The notes beneath the pieces are model-generated. The model saw nothing but the letters and a program-made list of their open reading frames with translations, did not search any database and was not told the DNA's origin. The translations under genes and the position numbers were made by a program. This document shows positions 1 through 6,717 of a stretch of DNA of 7,912 nt, piece by piece; position 1 is the first letter of the stretch; each line of letters starts with the position of its first letter. This stretch comes from Gemmataceae bacterium (GTDB lineage: Bacteria; Planctomycetota; Planctomycetia; Gemmatales; Gemmataceae): NCBI GenBank assembly GCA_020847555.1, contig JADLBT010000552.1, positions 1 through 7,912 on the forward strand. The letters are read 5' to 3'.

Positions 1-69
1 AAGCCCACGGGTGGCGTCCCGTGGGCCAGGTTCCCAGCACCTGGCCCACGGGACGCCACCCGTGGGCTT
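1..69. repeat. Intergenic palindrome doublet (REPIN-like), copy 1
   Basis: Two perfect 31-base arms (1-31 and 39-69) flank a 7-base loop. Each arm itself contains a smaller palindrome, CCCACGGG, 6 bases, CCCGTGGG (4-25 and, inverted, 45-66). The element is therefore two 22-base palindromic units in opposite orientation, the layout of the REP doublets called REPINs or BIMEs in other bacteria. Related copies lie at 2616-2645 (single unit) and 7848-7908 (doublet). The right flank, CCCGTGGGCTTTCCC at 59-73, is repeated exactly at 2634-2648. It could fold into a very stable hairpin and act as a terminator for a gene to the left, but there is no U-rich tract right after it. The repeat and symmetry are seen directly; the REPIN assignment is inference. 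Confidence 0.9.
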
Positions 70-109
70 TCCCCAAAACCTTTGCGGAGAGCAACCGCCG
101 CCTGTCCTC

Positions 110-115
110 TATAAT
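110..115 (+). promoter_or_regulatory. Candidate sigma-70-type -10 box (TATAAT) for the response regulator gene
   Basis: TATAAT at 110-115 is a perfect -10 consensus in otherwise GC-rich DNA. Transcription would start near 121-123, leaving a leader of about 25 bases before the chosen ATG at 148. No good -35 hexamer is seen at 16-18 bp: TTGCGG at 82-87 is about 22 bp upstream, which is too far. The promoter may therefore depend on an activator or be only partly sigma-70-like. A start near 121 would also rule out translation from the ATG at 121. Confidence 0.5.
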
Positions 116-133
116 CAAAGATGATGAAACTTC

Positions 134-140
134 GGGAGGG
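134..140 (+). promoter_or_regulatory. Ribosome binding site that decides the response regulator start
   Basis: GGGAGGG lies 7 bases before the ATG at 148. The earlier in-frame ATG codons at 121 and 124 have no such site and fall at the predicted transcription start, so 148 is preferred. Confidence 0.7.
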
Positions 141-147
141 CGCTTGC

Positions 148-603
148 ATGGCGAACCTGAAACGGGTTTTGCTGGTGGAGGACAGCCAAAATGACATCGA
201 GTTGACACTGGCGGCGTTCGAGGAGAACCACCTGGCCAACGAGGTGGTGGTGGCGCGCGACGGGGAGGAGGCCCTCGACTACCTGCAGCGGCGCGGAATC
301 TTTCGGATGCGCGCCATCGGCAACCCGGCCGTCGTCCTGCTCGACCTGAAGCTGCCCAAGGTGGACGGGCTGGAGGTGCTGCAACAGCTCAAGGCTGACG
401 CCGCCCTGCGGACCGTCCCGGTCGTCATGCTCACCTCGTCGCGGGAGGAGCAGGATCTCTGCAAGAGCTACAACCTGGGAGTGAACGCCTACGTCGTCAA
501 GCCGGTCGATTTCACCGAGTTCGTGCGCGTCCTGAACCAGCTCGGGTGCTTCTGGGCGATCGTCAACCAGCCGCCGCCCGGGTCCGTGCCCCGATCCGTC
601 TGA
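148..603 (+). CDS. Single-domain response regulator, Rcp1-like
   Basis: A 151-residue stand-alone receiver domain, cytoplasmic, which would accept a phosphoryl group from a histidine kinase. The expected residues are present: acidic pocket E11-D12, phospho-acceptor D66 in LLDLKLP, conserved T96 in MLTSS, and K118 in VVKPV. The long insert around residues 45-60 (RRGIFRMRAIGNP) and the C-terminal FWAIVNQPPP are typical of the Rcp1 subfamily, first known as partners of cyanobacterial phytochromes. There is no output domain, so it acts by protein contact or as a phosphorelay shuttle. ATG 148 is chosen over 121 for its ribosome binding site. The kinase gene starts 46 bp downstream on the same strand, making it the likely phosphodonor (inference). 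Family assignment is firm; its target is not visible here. Confidence 0.95.
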   Translation: MANLKRVLLVEDSQNDIELTLAAFEENHLANEVVVARDGEEALDYLQRRGIFRMRAIGNPAVVLLDLKLPKVDGLEVLQQLKADAALRTVPVVMLTSSREEQDLCKSYNLGVNAYVVKPVDFTEFVRVLNQLGCFWAIVNQPPPGSVPRSV

Positions 604-649
604 GCCCTCCGCGAGAACCCGCCGCCTCCGACAAGGACGGGGAAAGCCT

Positions 650-2596
650 GTGAAGTTGTTGCACATCCTGCTGCTGGAAGACAGCCCGCTCGACGCCGAA
701 CTGATCGAGGCGCAGCTCGAGGAGGGGGGACTCCGGTGCGCCGTCCACCGGGTGGACACGCGCGAGGACTATGTGGCCGCCCTGCGGGGCGCGTGCCCGG
801 ACCTGATCCTGGCCGACTACTCGCTCCCGGCCTTCGACGGCATGGCCGCGCTGGCACTCGCCCAGAACGTTCGCCCGGACGTGCCGTTCCTGTTCGTCTC
901 GGGCGCGCTCGGCGAGGAGCTGGCGATCGAAAGCCTCAAGGGCGGGGCGACGGATTACGTCCTCAAGCAACGACTCGAACGCCTGACCCCGTCGGTCCGG
1001 CGGGCTCTGCGTGAGGCCGACGAGCGGGCCGAGCGGCGGCGCGCCCAGAAGGCGCTGGCCGACAGCGAGGAGCGCCTGCGCCTGCTCATCACCTGTGTTC
1101 GCGAGTATGCCATCTTCCTCCTCGACCCGGCCGGCCGGGTGGAAAGCTGGAACGAGGGGGCGGCGCGCATCCTCGGCTATCAGGTGGACGAGGCGGTCGG
1201 CATGGCGTTCTCCCAGTTCTTCACCGCCGAGGACGTCCGCGCCGGTGAACCGATCCGCGTCCTGGAAGAGGCGCGGACGCGCGGGCAGACGCACGACGAC
1301 CACTGGCTGGTGCGCAAGGACAGCAGCCGGTTCTGGGCCAGCGGCACGACGATGGCGGTGCGCGACGAGGGCGGGCAGCCGCGCGGGTTCATCAAGATCC
1401 TCCGCGACCTGACCGACCACAAGCAGCTGGAGGAAGCACTGCGCCACCGCGCCGAGCAGCTGACCGAGGCGGCCCGACGCAAGGACGAGTTCCTCGCCAT
1501 CCTGTCGCACGAGCTGCGCAACCCCCTGACGCCGCTGCGCAACGCCCTGGAAATCATCCACCTGGCCGACCTGTCCGACCCGGCGCTGCTTGAGGCACGC
1601 GACGTCATGGAGCGGCAGGTCCGCCACCTGGCCCGACTGGTGGACGACCTGCTCGACGTGTTCCGCATCTCGAGCCGCAAACTCCTGCTGCGCAAGGACT
1701 GGCTCGACCTGGCCCACCTGGCGCGCGTCGTCAGCCTCGACCACCGCTACGCCCTGGAGCGCGCCGGGCTGGCGCTGACCCTCGACCTGCCGGACCGCCC
1801 GGTCTGGGTGGTCGGCGATTCGACCCGCCTTTCGCAGATCCTCGGTAACCTGCTCCAGAACGCAATCAAGTTCACCGACTCCGGCGGGTGCGTGACGATC
1901 CGGGTGGCCGTCGATGAGGCGGCCCGGCGGGCGGTGGTGCGAGTGGCCGACACCGGCGTCGGCATCCCGCCCGAGGCGCTACCCCACCTGTTCGACACGT
2001 TCGCCCAGGTAGAGCAGAGCCGACACCGCAGCCGCGGCGGGCTCGGGTTGGGGCTGGCGCTGGTCAAGGGGCTGGTCGAGCTGCACGCCGGCCGGATCGA
2101 GGTGCATAGCGAGGGGCCGGGCAAGGGCAGCGAGTTCGTCGTCGCTCTGCCGCTGGGCGAGAAGTTGCAGCCGAGCCTGGCCGCCGCGACGCCGGGCAGG
2201 CCGGAAGGCGGCGGCTTGCACATCCTGATTATCGAGGACAACGAGGACGCGGCCCAGACCCTGGCGGTGCTGCTGAAGCGCTACGGCCACGAGGTGGCGA
2301 CCGCGTATACCGGCCGCACCGGGGTGGACGCCGCGGGGAAACTGCGGCCGGACGTGGTGCTGTGCGACCTGGGTCTGCCGGGGATGAACGGCTACGAGGT
2401 GGCCCGCACGCTCCGCGCCGACCCGGCGACGGCCGCGGCGCGGCTCATCGCGGTGTCCGGATTCGGGCACGAGGACGACCGCCGCCAGGCCCACCAGACC
2501 GGCTTCGACCTGCACCTCACCAAGCCGATCGATCCGGCCGAGCTGCAACAGGTGCTATCCACCCTCAGCGGCCAGCGGTCGCCGGCCGGCCGTTAG
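650..2596 (+). CDS. Hybrid sensor histidine kinase, REC-PAS-HisKA-HATPase-REC
   Basis: A 648-residue soluble kinase starting at GTG 650, with GGGGA at 639-643 as ribosome binding site. Domain 1 (about 3-120) is a receiver: E10, D11, phospho-acceptor D56, S84, K106. A charged helix (120-142) leads to a PAS sensor domain (about 140-260). HisKA spans about 270-340 with phosphorylated H287 in SHELRNPL. The ATPase domain (about 380-503) has the N box (NLLQNAIKFT, from N400), G1 box DTGVGI (434-439) and the GGLGLGLAL G2 box (463-471). A second receiver (about 523-640) has E529, D530, D573, S603, K625. No transmembrane segment is seen, so the PAS domain should read a cytoplasmic signal or the N-terminal receiver should set activity. 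All catalytic residues are intact. It probably forms a phosphorelay with the upstream response regulator (inference). The ligand of the PAS domain cannot be told. Confidence 0.95.
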   Translation: MKLLHILLLEDSPLDAELIEAQLEEGGLRCAVHRVDTREDYVAALRGACPDLILADYSLPAFDGMAALALAQNVRPDVPFLFVSGALGEELAIESLKGGATDYVLKQRLERLTPSVRRALREADERAERRRAQKALADSEERLRLLITCVREYAIFLLDPAGRVESWNEGAARILGYQVDEAVGMAFSQFFTAEDVRAGEPIRVLEEARTRGQTHDDHWLVRKDSSRFWASGTTMAVRDEGGQPRGFIKILRDLTDHKQLEEALRHRAEQLTEAARRKDEFLAILSHELRNPLTPLRNALEIIHLADLSDPALLEARDVMERQVRHLARLVDDLLDVFRISSRKLLLRKDWLDLAHLARVVSLDHRYALERAGLALTLDLPDRPVWVVGDSTRLSQILGNLLQNAIKFTDSGGCVTIRVAVDEAARRAVVRVADTGVGIPPEALPHLFDTFAQVEQSRHRSRGGLGLGLALVKGLVELHAGRIEVHSEGPGKGSEFVVALPLGEKLQPSLAAATPGRPEGGGLHILIIEDNEDAAQTLAVLLKRYGHEVATAYTGRTGVDAAGKLRPDVVLCDLGLPGMNGYEVARTLRADPATAAARLIAVSGFGHEDDRRQAHQTGFDLHLTKPIDPAELQQVLSTLSGQRSPAGR

Positions 2597-2615
2597 CGTG
2601 CGGACAGGCTCTCCC

Positions 2616-2645
2616 AAAGCCCACGGGACGCCGCCCGTGGGCTTT
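2616..2645. repeat. Single palindromic unit (REP-like), possible terminator of the kinase gene
   Basis: Arms AAAGCCCACGGG (2616-2627) and CCCGTGGGCTTT (2634-2645) pair perfectly around a 6-base loop, ACGCCG. It is one half of the doublet at 1-69, with one loop base changed (ACGCCA there), and starts 19 bases after the kinase stop codon. On transcription it would form a 12-bp hairpin followed by CCCTCC rather than a U tract, so it may stabilise or end the upstream mRNA without being a classical intrinsic terminator. Confidence 0.85.
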
Positions 2646-2675
2646 CCCTCCTTCTCCCCCGGCAGAAGTTCCGGC

Positions 2676-2690
2676 GGCACGTTACTTGCA
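2676..2690 (+). promoter_or_regulatory. Candidate sigma-54 (-24/-12) promoter for the site-2 protease operon
   Basis: GGCACG at 2676-2681, four bases, then TTGCA at 2686-2690 match the core of the RpoN consensus TGGCACG-N4-TTGCA, with only the leading T replaced by C. The invariant GG and GC pairs are exactly 10 bp apart, as required. Transcription would start near 2701, giving a leader of about 50 bases before the ATG at 2753. No sigma-70-like pair of hexamers was found in 2646-2752. RpoN promoters need an AAA+ enhancer-binding protein; neither response regulator in the window has such a domain, so the activator must lie elsewhere. Confidence 0.6.
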
Positions 2691-2752
2691 CCTGTCTCCT
2701 TCAGGCCGCCCGCCCTGCTAACCTGACCTTCAACGGACAAAAAGGAGGAGAC

Positions 2753-3952
2753 ATGTTCACGGCGCGCTTCCGCCTGTTCACCGTACGGGGCATCCCGATC
2801 AGCATTGACCTGAGCTGGCTCCTCATTGTCGCCCTGTTGACGATGACGCTCGCCAGCACGTACGAGCAGGCCATCCCGGACCTGGCGACCGGCAGCTACT
2901 GGCTGCTGGGGTTGGCGACGGCGGTGGCGTTCTTCGTGTGTATCGTTCTGCACGAGCTGGGCCACGCCCTGACGGCCAAGCGGCTCGGCATCCCGCTGCG
3001 CGGCATCACGCTGTTCCTGTTCGGCGGGGTGTCCGAGATGGAGGGCGAGCCGCGGTCGGCGCGCGACGAGTTCCTGATGGCCATCGCCGGGCCGGCCGTG
3101 AGCCTCGTCCTTGCCGTTCTGTTCTACGTCCTGGCCGCGGTCGGGTTCAACGCCGGCTGGGCGCTGGCGACGATCGCGTTCCTGGGCTACCTGGCGTGGA
3201 TCAACATCGCCGTACTGATCTTCAACATGGTGCCGGCGTTCCCGCTGGACGGCGGCCGCGTCCTGCGGTCGGCGCTGTGGGCCGGCACCGGCAACCTGCG
3301 CCGGGCAACGTGGTGGGCGTCGCTCCTGGGCCAGGGGTTCGCGTGGCTGCTGATCTTCGGCGGCGTCCTGATGTTCTTCTCGCGCGACTGGTTCGGGGGG
3401 CTGTGGCTGGTGCTGATCGGCATATTCCTGAACAACGCCGCCAACGCGAGCTACCAGCAGGTGGTGATCCGGCAGGCGCTGCGCGGCGAGCCGATCCGCC
3501 GCTTCATGAACGCCAATCCGGTGGTGGTGTCGCCCGACCTGGACCTGCACCACTGGGTCGAGGATGACGTCTATCGGTATCACTACAAGACGTTCCCGGT
3601 GGTCGCCGACGGCCGGCTGGAGGGGGTCATCACCACCAGCGCCCTGGCCGGCATCCCGCGCGGCGAGTGGCCGCAGCGGACCGTCGGGGAGGTGATGCGC
3701 CGCGACTACAGACGGGTCGCCATCGCGCCCGACGCCGACGCCCTGACGGCGCTGGAGAAGATGCAGCGGACCGGGGCGACGCGGCTGCTGGTCATGGAGG
3801 GGGACCGGCTGGTCGGGATCGTCAGCCTGAAGGACATGCTCCGGTTCCTGCAGCTGAAGCTGGAGTTGGGAACGGGCGAGGAGGACGACCACGAGCCGCC
3901 GACGTACCGGGACGAGGCGCACCGCGGGGAGCAGACCCCGGCGCACGTGTGA
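2753..3952 (+). CDS. Site-2 protease family (M50) membrane metalloprotease with CBS pair
   Basis: A 399-residue polytopic membrane protein that would cut substrates within the membrane (regulated intramembrane proteolysis). The zinc site is complete: HELGH at residues 67-71 (H67, E68, H71) and the third ligand D166 in FPLDGGR. Hydrophobic segments lie at about 18-36, 50-66, 106-131, 137-160, 185-208 and 213-229. The GGVSEMEGEP stretch (91-100) is typical of this subgroup. Two CBS motifs follow, about 250-300 (the first one weak) and 310-368; such pairs usually bind adenine nucleotides and gate activity. The last 25 residues are charged and variable-looking. AAAGGAGGAG just ahead of ATG 2753 fixes the start. 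It is followed by a small membrane protein gene in the same operon and preceded by a sigma-54-like promoter. Family is firm; the substrate is unknown. Confidence 0.94.
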   Translation: MFTARFRLFTVRGIPISIDLSWLLIVALLTMTLASTYEQAIPDLATGSYWLLGLATAVAFFVCIVLHELGHALTAKRLGIPLRGITLFLFGGVSEMEGEPRSARDEFLMAIAGPAVSLVLAVLFYVLAAVGFNAGWALATIAFLGYLAWINIAVLIFNMVPAFPLDGGRVLRSALWAGTGNLRRATWWASLLGQGFAWLLIFGGVLMFFSRDWFGGLWLVLIGIFLNNAANASYQQVVIRQALRGEPIRRFMNANPVVVSPDLDLHHWVEDDVYRYHYKTFPVVADGRLEGVITTSALAGIPRGEWPQRTVGEVMRRDYRRVAIAPDADALTALEKMQRTGATRLLVMEGDRLVGIVSLKDMLRFLQLKLELGTGEEDDHEPPTYRDEAHRGEQTPAHV

Positions 3953-3977
3953 CCTGCAGGAATCGGAGGAGGCTCTT

Positions 3978-4220
3978 ATGGACTGCAACCCAGCCACCCG
4001 CCGGCGCCGCGAGACGGTCGCGCTCATCGGCATGACCGCGTTCTGCGGCAGCATTATCTTCTTCTTCGGGATGCTGATTCTCGGAGGGCTCTTCCCGGCG
4101 CTGCTCCTGGTCGTGGGGGTGATGACGCTGCTCGGCGCGGCCCACTACTTCATCTGGGGCCGGACGTACGCGCGCCAGACTGCCAGCGGCACGAAGCACG
4201 GCCGCGGCGATGCCGTATGA
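3978..4220 (+). CDS. Small two-helix membrane protein
   Basis: An 80-residue hypothetical protein with a basic N-terminus (RRRRE at 8-12), two hydrophobic helices (about 14-37 and 39-60) and a short basic tail (61-80). The Arg-rich start before helix 1 and the basic tail suggest both ends are cytoplasmic. It starts 25 bp after the protease stop codon with a strong ribosome binding site (GGAGGAGG at 3964-3971), so it is very probably translated as the second gene of that operon. No family is recognised. Its size and position would suit a regulator, adaptor or substrate of the protease, but nothing in the sequence proves that. The chance that this is not a real gene is low, given the site and the clean hydrophobic pattern. 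Confidence 0.8.
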   Translation: MDCNPATRRRRETVALIGMTAFCGSIIFFFGMLILGGLFPALLLVVGVMTLLGAAHYFIWGRTYARQTASGTKHGRGDAV

Positions 4221-4280
4221 GCCGACCGGCCCCGGAGGTTCGCCGTGACCGGACCCACCCGCCCGCGCCCCCCTAAGAAA

Positions 4281-4320
4281 CAGCCCGGCGCTGGCGCACG
4301 CACCAGCCCGGCGCTGGCGC
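4281..4320. repeat. 17-bp direct repeat pair within the convergent intergenic hairpin
   Basis: CAGCCCGGCGCTGGCGC occurs at 4281-4297 and again at 4304-4320, 23 bp apart start to start. The second copy supplies part of the left arm and the loop of the hairpin at 4290-4343. It is unrelated in sequence to the CCCACGGG palindromes. The arrangement suggests local duplication or a second kind of short interspersed element. Confidence 0.8.
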
Positions 4321-4343
4321 TCCGGGCTGGTGCGTGCGCCAGC
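4290..4343. terminator. Bidirectional hairpin between convergent operons
   Basis: Perfect 22-bp arms (4290-4311 and 4322-4343) flank a 10-base loop, CGCTGGCGCT. It lies 69 bp after the stop of the small membrane protein gene on the plus strand and 11 bp after the stop of the lipoprotein gene on the minus strand, where one hairpin could end or protect both transcripts. No U tract follows on either strand, so efficient intrinsic termination is not assured; a role in mRNA 3'-end protection is also possible. Confidence 0.6.
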
Positions 4344-4354
4344 TCACGGCGAGA

Positions 4355-5539
4355 TCACCCCGCCGCGACACGTGGCAGCAGGACCATGACCGGCCGCTGC
4401 AGGCCCAGTTCGTCGAGCCGGCGCGGGTCGTACCGGCGCGCGTAGTAGATCAGCAGGCCGTGAGCGGCATGGTACATCGTCCCGCCCTCCATCTGCTGGT
4501 TCTGGATGTTGAAGAACATCGTCGTCAGGGCGTTGACCGCGTCCTCCATCCACGGCTCGCGCAGCTCCTCGTCCGTCATCGTCAGCGCCAGCCACTCGAC
4601 CATGTGGCCGGTCGTGTTCATCCGCAGCTGCATGTCCGGGACGTTGCCGTGTTCCTTGAAGAAGCTGGTCGAGAGCGATCCGTCCGCGTTCCGGTACTTG
4701 TGCGCCAGCGCCGTGCACCGCGCCTGCTGGTCAGCGACGTCCTTCCAGACGCCCACCGTCTTGCCGCCCCGCTGCAGGTGCAGGTGGTACGCCCACGCCA
4801 GGCCGAACAGGCGATGCGTCCCACCGCACGCCGCCTGCTCGACGCCCTCGTTCACCTCGTAGCGCACCACGTCCTCGAAGCGCACCACCTCGCCCCTGGC
4901 GTTGGTCCAGGTGATGTCGGTCCCGAAGTGCTGGCCGATGATCAGGACGGCCCAGCTCAGCTCCTGCTTTTCGGTGACGCTGGCCCGCATCTTCGAGTGG
5001 TTGAGGAAGTCCTGGAACGTGTACGTGTTCTTCCCGAGCACGAACTTCCGCTCGGCCGGCACGCCCCACTGGACCATCTCGGCGACGAACTGGTCCTGGT
5101 GGCCCTGGGCGACGAACATCTCGCCGCTGGCGACGTCTACCCCGTACTTTGTCTCCACGAAGTGCATGCCGCGCACCTCGCCGCCGCTGCAAATGTGGTC
5201 CAGCGCGTTGACGTGCTTCTTCGTCACCGGGTCTACCAGATCGATCGTCTTCGGTCCCAGGCCGAGGATCGCATGGAAGACCGTCCAGAAGCCGTTCGTC
5301 GTCAGCACCTCGCGCCGCCGCACCTGATCGACGGCGATCTCGATGCGCCGCTGCAGGTGGTCCTTCTGGCCGCCGATCTCGGGCGGCAGCTTGATTGGGA
5401 TCTCCTGCTTCGGGCGCGTCAGCCCGCCGGTCGGTCCAACCTTGTCGGTCCGGGGCGGGTCGATCGGGGCACAGGACGCGCACAGCGCCGCGATCAGGAC
5501 CGCGGCGCCCAGGCACAGCACGGAACTCCAGCGATTCAT
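4355..5539 (-). CDS. Predicted exported lipoprotein of unknown function
   Basis: A 394-residue protein. The N-terminus is a signal peptide (MNRW, hydrophobic 7-19) ending in a Cys-rich cleavage region, LCASC, with C23 the likely lipidated residue; C20 makes the exact site uncertain and the lipobox is not ideal. Residues 24-60 are Pro-rich linker. From about 65 it looks mostly helical, with recurring Gly/His motifs: GHQDQF (146), CGGTHRLFGL (238), NADGSLS (284), TTGHMVEWL (309), EGGTMYHAAHGL (351). These recall the alpha/alpha-toroid folds of the terpene cyclase/prenyltransferase group, but the resemblance is only by eye. ATG 5539 is chosen because it has GGAGGT 4 bases upstream and overlaps the previous stop as ATGA, and because the signal peptide starts there; the frame stays open far upstream without coding sense. 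Last gene of the operon; no enzyme family recognised. Confidence 0.85.
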   Translation of the reverse strand: MNRWSSVLCLGAAVLIAALCASCAPIDPPRTDKVGPTGGLTRPKQEIPIKLPPEIGGQKDHLQRRIEIAVDQVRRREVLTTNGFWTVFHAILGLGPKTIDLVDPVTKKHVNALDHICSGGEVRGMHFVETKYGVDVASGEMFVAQGHQDQFVAEMVQWGVPAERKFVLGKNTYTFQDFLNHSKMRASVTEKQELSWAVLIIGQHFGTDITWTNARGEVVRFEDVVRYEVNEGVEQAACGGTHRLFGLAWAYHLHLQRGGKTVGVWKDVADQQARCTALAHKYRNADGSLSTSFFKEHGNVPDMQLRMNTTGHMVEWLALTMTDEELREPWMEDAVNALTTMFFNIQNQQMEGGTMYHAAHGLLIYYARRYDPRRLDELGLQRPVMVLLPRVAAG

Positions 5540-6717
5540 CGCGACCTCCCCGCGGCAGCGGCCGCCTCCATCCGCATCTGCGTCCGCCCCGGCACGTGGG
5601 CCGGCGGCAGCCAGCGGCCCAGGCTCCGCAGTCCCGGTACACGCGGCAGCCACGCCAGCCAGCGCCGCCACTCCGACGCGGTGACGTAGCTCAGCGCCCC
5701 GATGAAAAACGCCGGCCCGAACAGCGGCAGCCCTTGCACCAGCGCCGTGTACGCCCAGCCGAGCGCGAAGCCGCCGAGCAGCAGCACGCGCCACGCGCCG
5801 GTCCGCCAGGCGAACAGCGGGAACGCGAACTGCCACGCCAGCACCGCGTAGGTCGCCAGGCTGAAGGCGAACATCGTCGCCGTGGCGGAACTCGCATACG
5901 CGCGGACCTGGTCCAGGGTCGTGTGCAGCGGCGGGTAGAAATGATACCACAGCGCTGCGCCGGACCACCAGTCGCCGGTCTGGAGCTTCGCGAAGGCGCT
6001 CACGACGATCACCAGCGCGAAGTGGACCTGCACCAGTCGCAGCGCCACGTTGGCCGCCACGCTCTCCCGCCGCCCGCCCTCGTCCTCCGGCGGTCGGCCG
6101 ACGAGGAACGCGCTGCGCGGGCCGAGCAGGCGCTGCAGCAGCGACAGGCGGGCGTCGCGCAGGCCGAGCAGCAGGTAGCCGAGCATCAGGTAGAACGCCA
6201 GGATCACCAGCAGCGCCTCGGCGTCGTAGTACGCGGCCGGGCTGGCGGTGAACGACGCGACGACCACCCACGTCAGCACGGCAGTCACGCGCGGGAACAC
6301 ACCGAGCGTGAACAGCACCAGGACGCCGATCGACGACCAGTAGATGGCGTGGAGCACGGTCGAACTGTCGCCGGCCAGATACAGCACCGACCAGCCGATC
6401 GGCACCGCCGGCCCCTCGGGCAGGGCGGCCGCCGCGGCGTAGGCCTCGCGGTCGAACCACCCCTGCAGCCCGTACAGGCCGTCGATGTGCCCGGCCAGCG
6501 GCAGCAGCCACACCAGGAACAGCAGTCCGGATAGCAGGCGCACGACGTGCAGCCCGACCGGATCGACAGGGTTGAACCAGAAGCGCGCCCACCCCTGCCA
6601 GAACCCGCCGCGTGCGACCGAGGGCACGGGGGTCTCGCTGGCGACGCGCGGCGCCGGGGCCGGGGCTGAGACCGAGGGCGCTTTCTCCGTGACGTGTGCG
6701 GAATGTCGCTTCTTCAC
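5536..6717 (-). CDS. HTTM-domain (gamma-carboxylase-like) membrane protein
   Basis: A 393-residue polytopic membrane protein. After a Pro/Ala-rich cytoplasmic stretch (13-36) come hydrophobic segments at about 55-75, 108-142, 144-160, 165-186, 222-243, 278-303 and 308-345. The segment QVHFALVIVVSAFAKLQ and following GDWWSGAALWY (230-258) is the hallmark of HTTM, the transmembrane domain shared with vitamin K-dependent gamma-glutamyl carboxylase. It lacks the long C-terminal lumenal part of the animal enzyme, so it is an HTTM-only form of unknown activity. Start GTG 6717 is chosen because it overlaps the upstream stop as GTGA and has GGAGAG 8 bases before it; the frame extends further upstream only inside the preceding gene. 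Its stop overlaps the lipoprotein ATG. It probably works with its two coupled neighbours (inference). Confidence 0.9.
   Translation of the reverse strand: MKKRHSAHVTEKAPSVSAPAPAPRVASETPVPSVARGGFWQGWARFWFNPVDPVGLHVVRLLSGLLFLVWLLPLAGHIDGLYGLQGWFDREAYAAAAALPEGPAVPIGWSVLYLAGDSSTVLHAIYWSSIGVLVLFTLGVFPRVTAVLTWVVVASFTASPAAYYDAEALLVILAFYLMLGYLLLGLRDARLSLLQRLLGPRSAFLVGRPPEDEGGRRESVAANVALRLVQVHFALVIVVSAFAKLQTGDWWSGAALWYHFYPPLHTTLDQVRAYASSATATMFAFSLATYAVLAWQFAFPLFAWRTGAWRVLLLGGFALGWAYTALVQGLPLFGPAFFIGALSYVTASEWRRWLAWLPRVPGLRSLGRWLPPAHVPGRTQMRMEAAAAAGRSR

Noticed and set aside
1..69. Terminal palindromes at both window ends suggesting a transposon bounded by inverted repeats
   Set aside because: The same unit also occurs inside at 2616-2645, there is no transposase gene, and the genes between are ordinary chromosomal types, so an interspersed repeat family explains it better.
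563..1744. A 393-codon open frame on the minus strand opposite the histidine kinase
   Set aside because: Antisense to intact receiver, PAS and HisKA domains; no recognisable domain of its own.
2555..4054. A 499-codon open frame on the minus strand opposite the protease gene
   Set aside because: It is antisense to a clear M50-CBS gene, crosses the intergenic palindrome, is rich in Gln, Arg, Pro and His in the way of GC-rich shadow frames, and shows no domain.
4245..4445. A 66-codon frame starting at GTG 4245 behind a GGAGG site
   Set aside because: The ribosome binding site is good, but the frame runs through the whole hairpin and then antisense into the lipoprotein gene, and its product is low-complexity Arg/Ala/Ser/Pro.
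4334..5689. A 451-codon open frame on the plus strand opposite the lipoprotein gene
   Set aside because: Antisense shadow of a gene with a signal peptide and ribosome binding site; no domain and biased composition.
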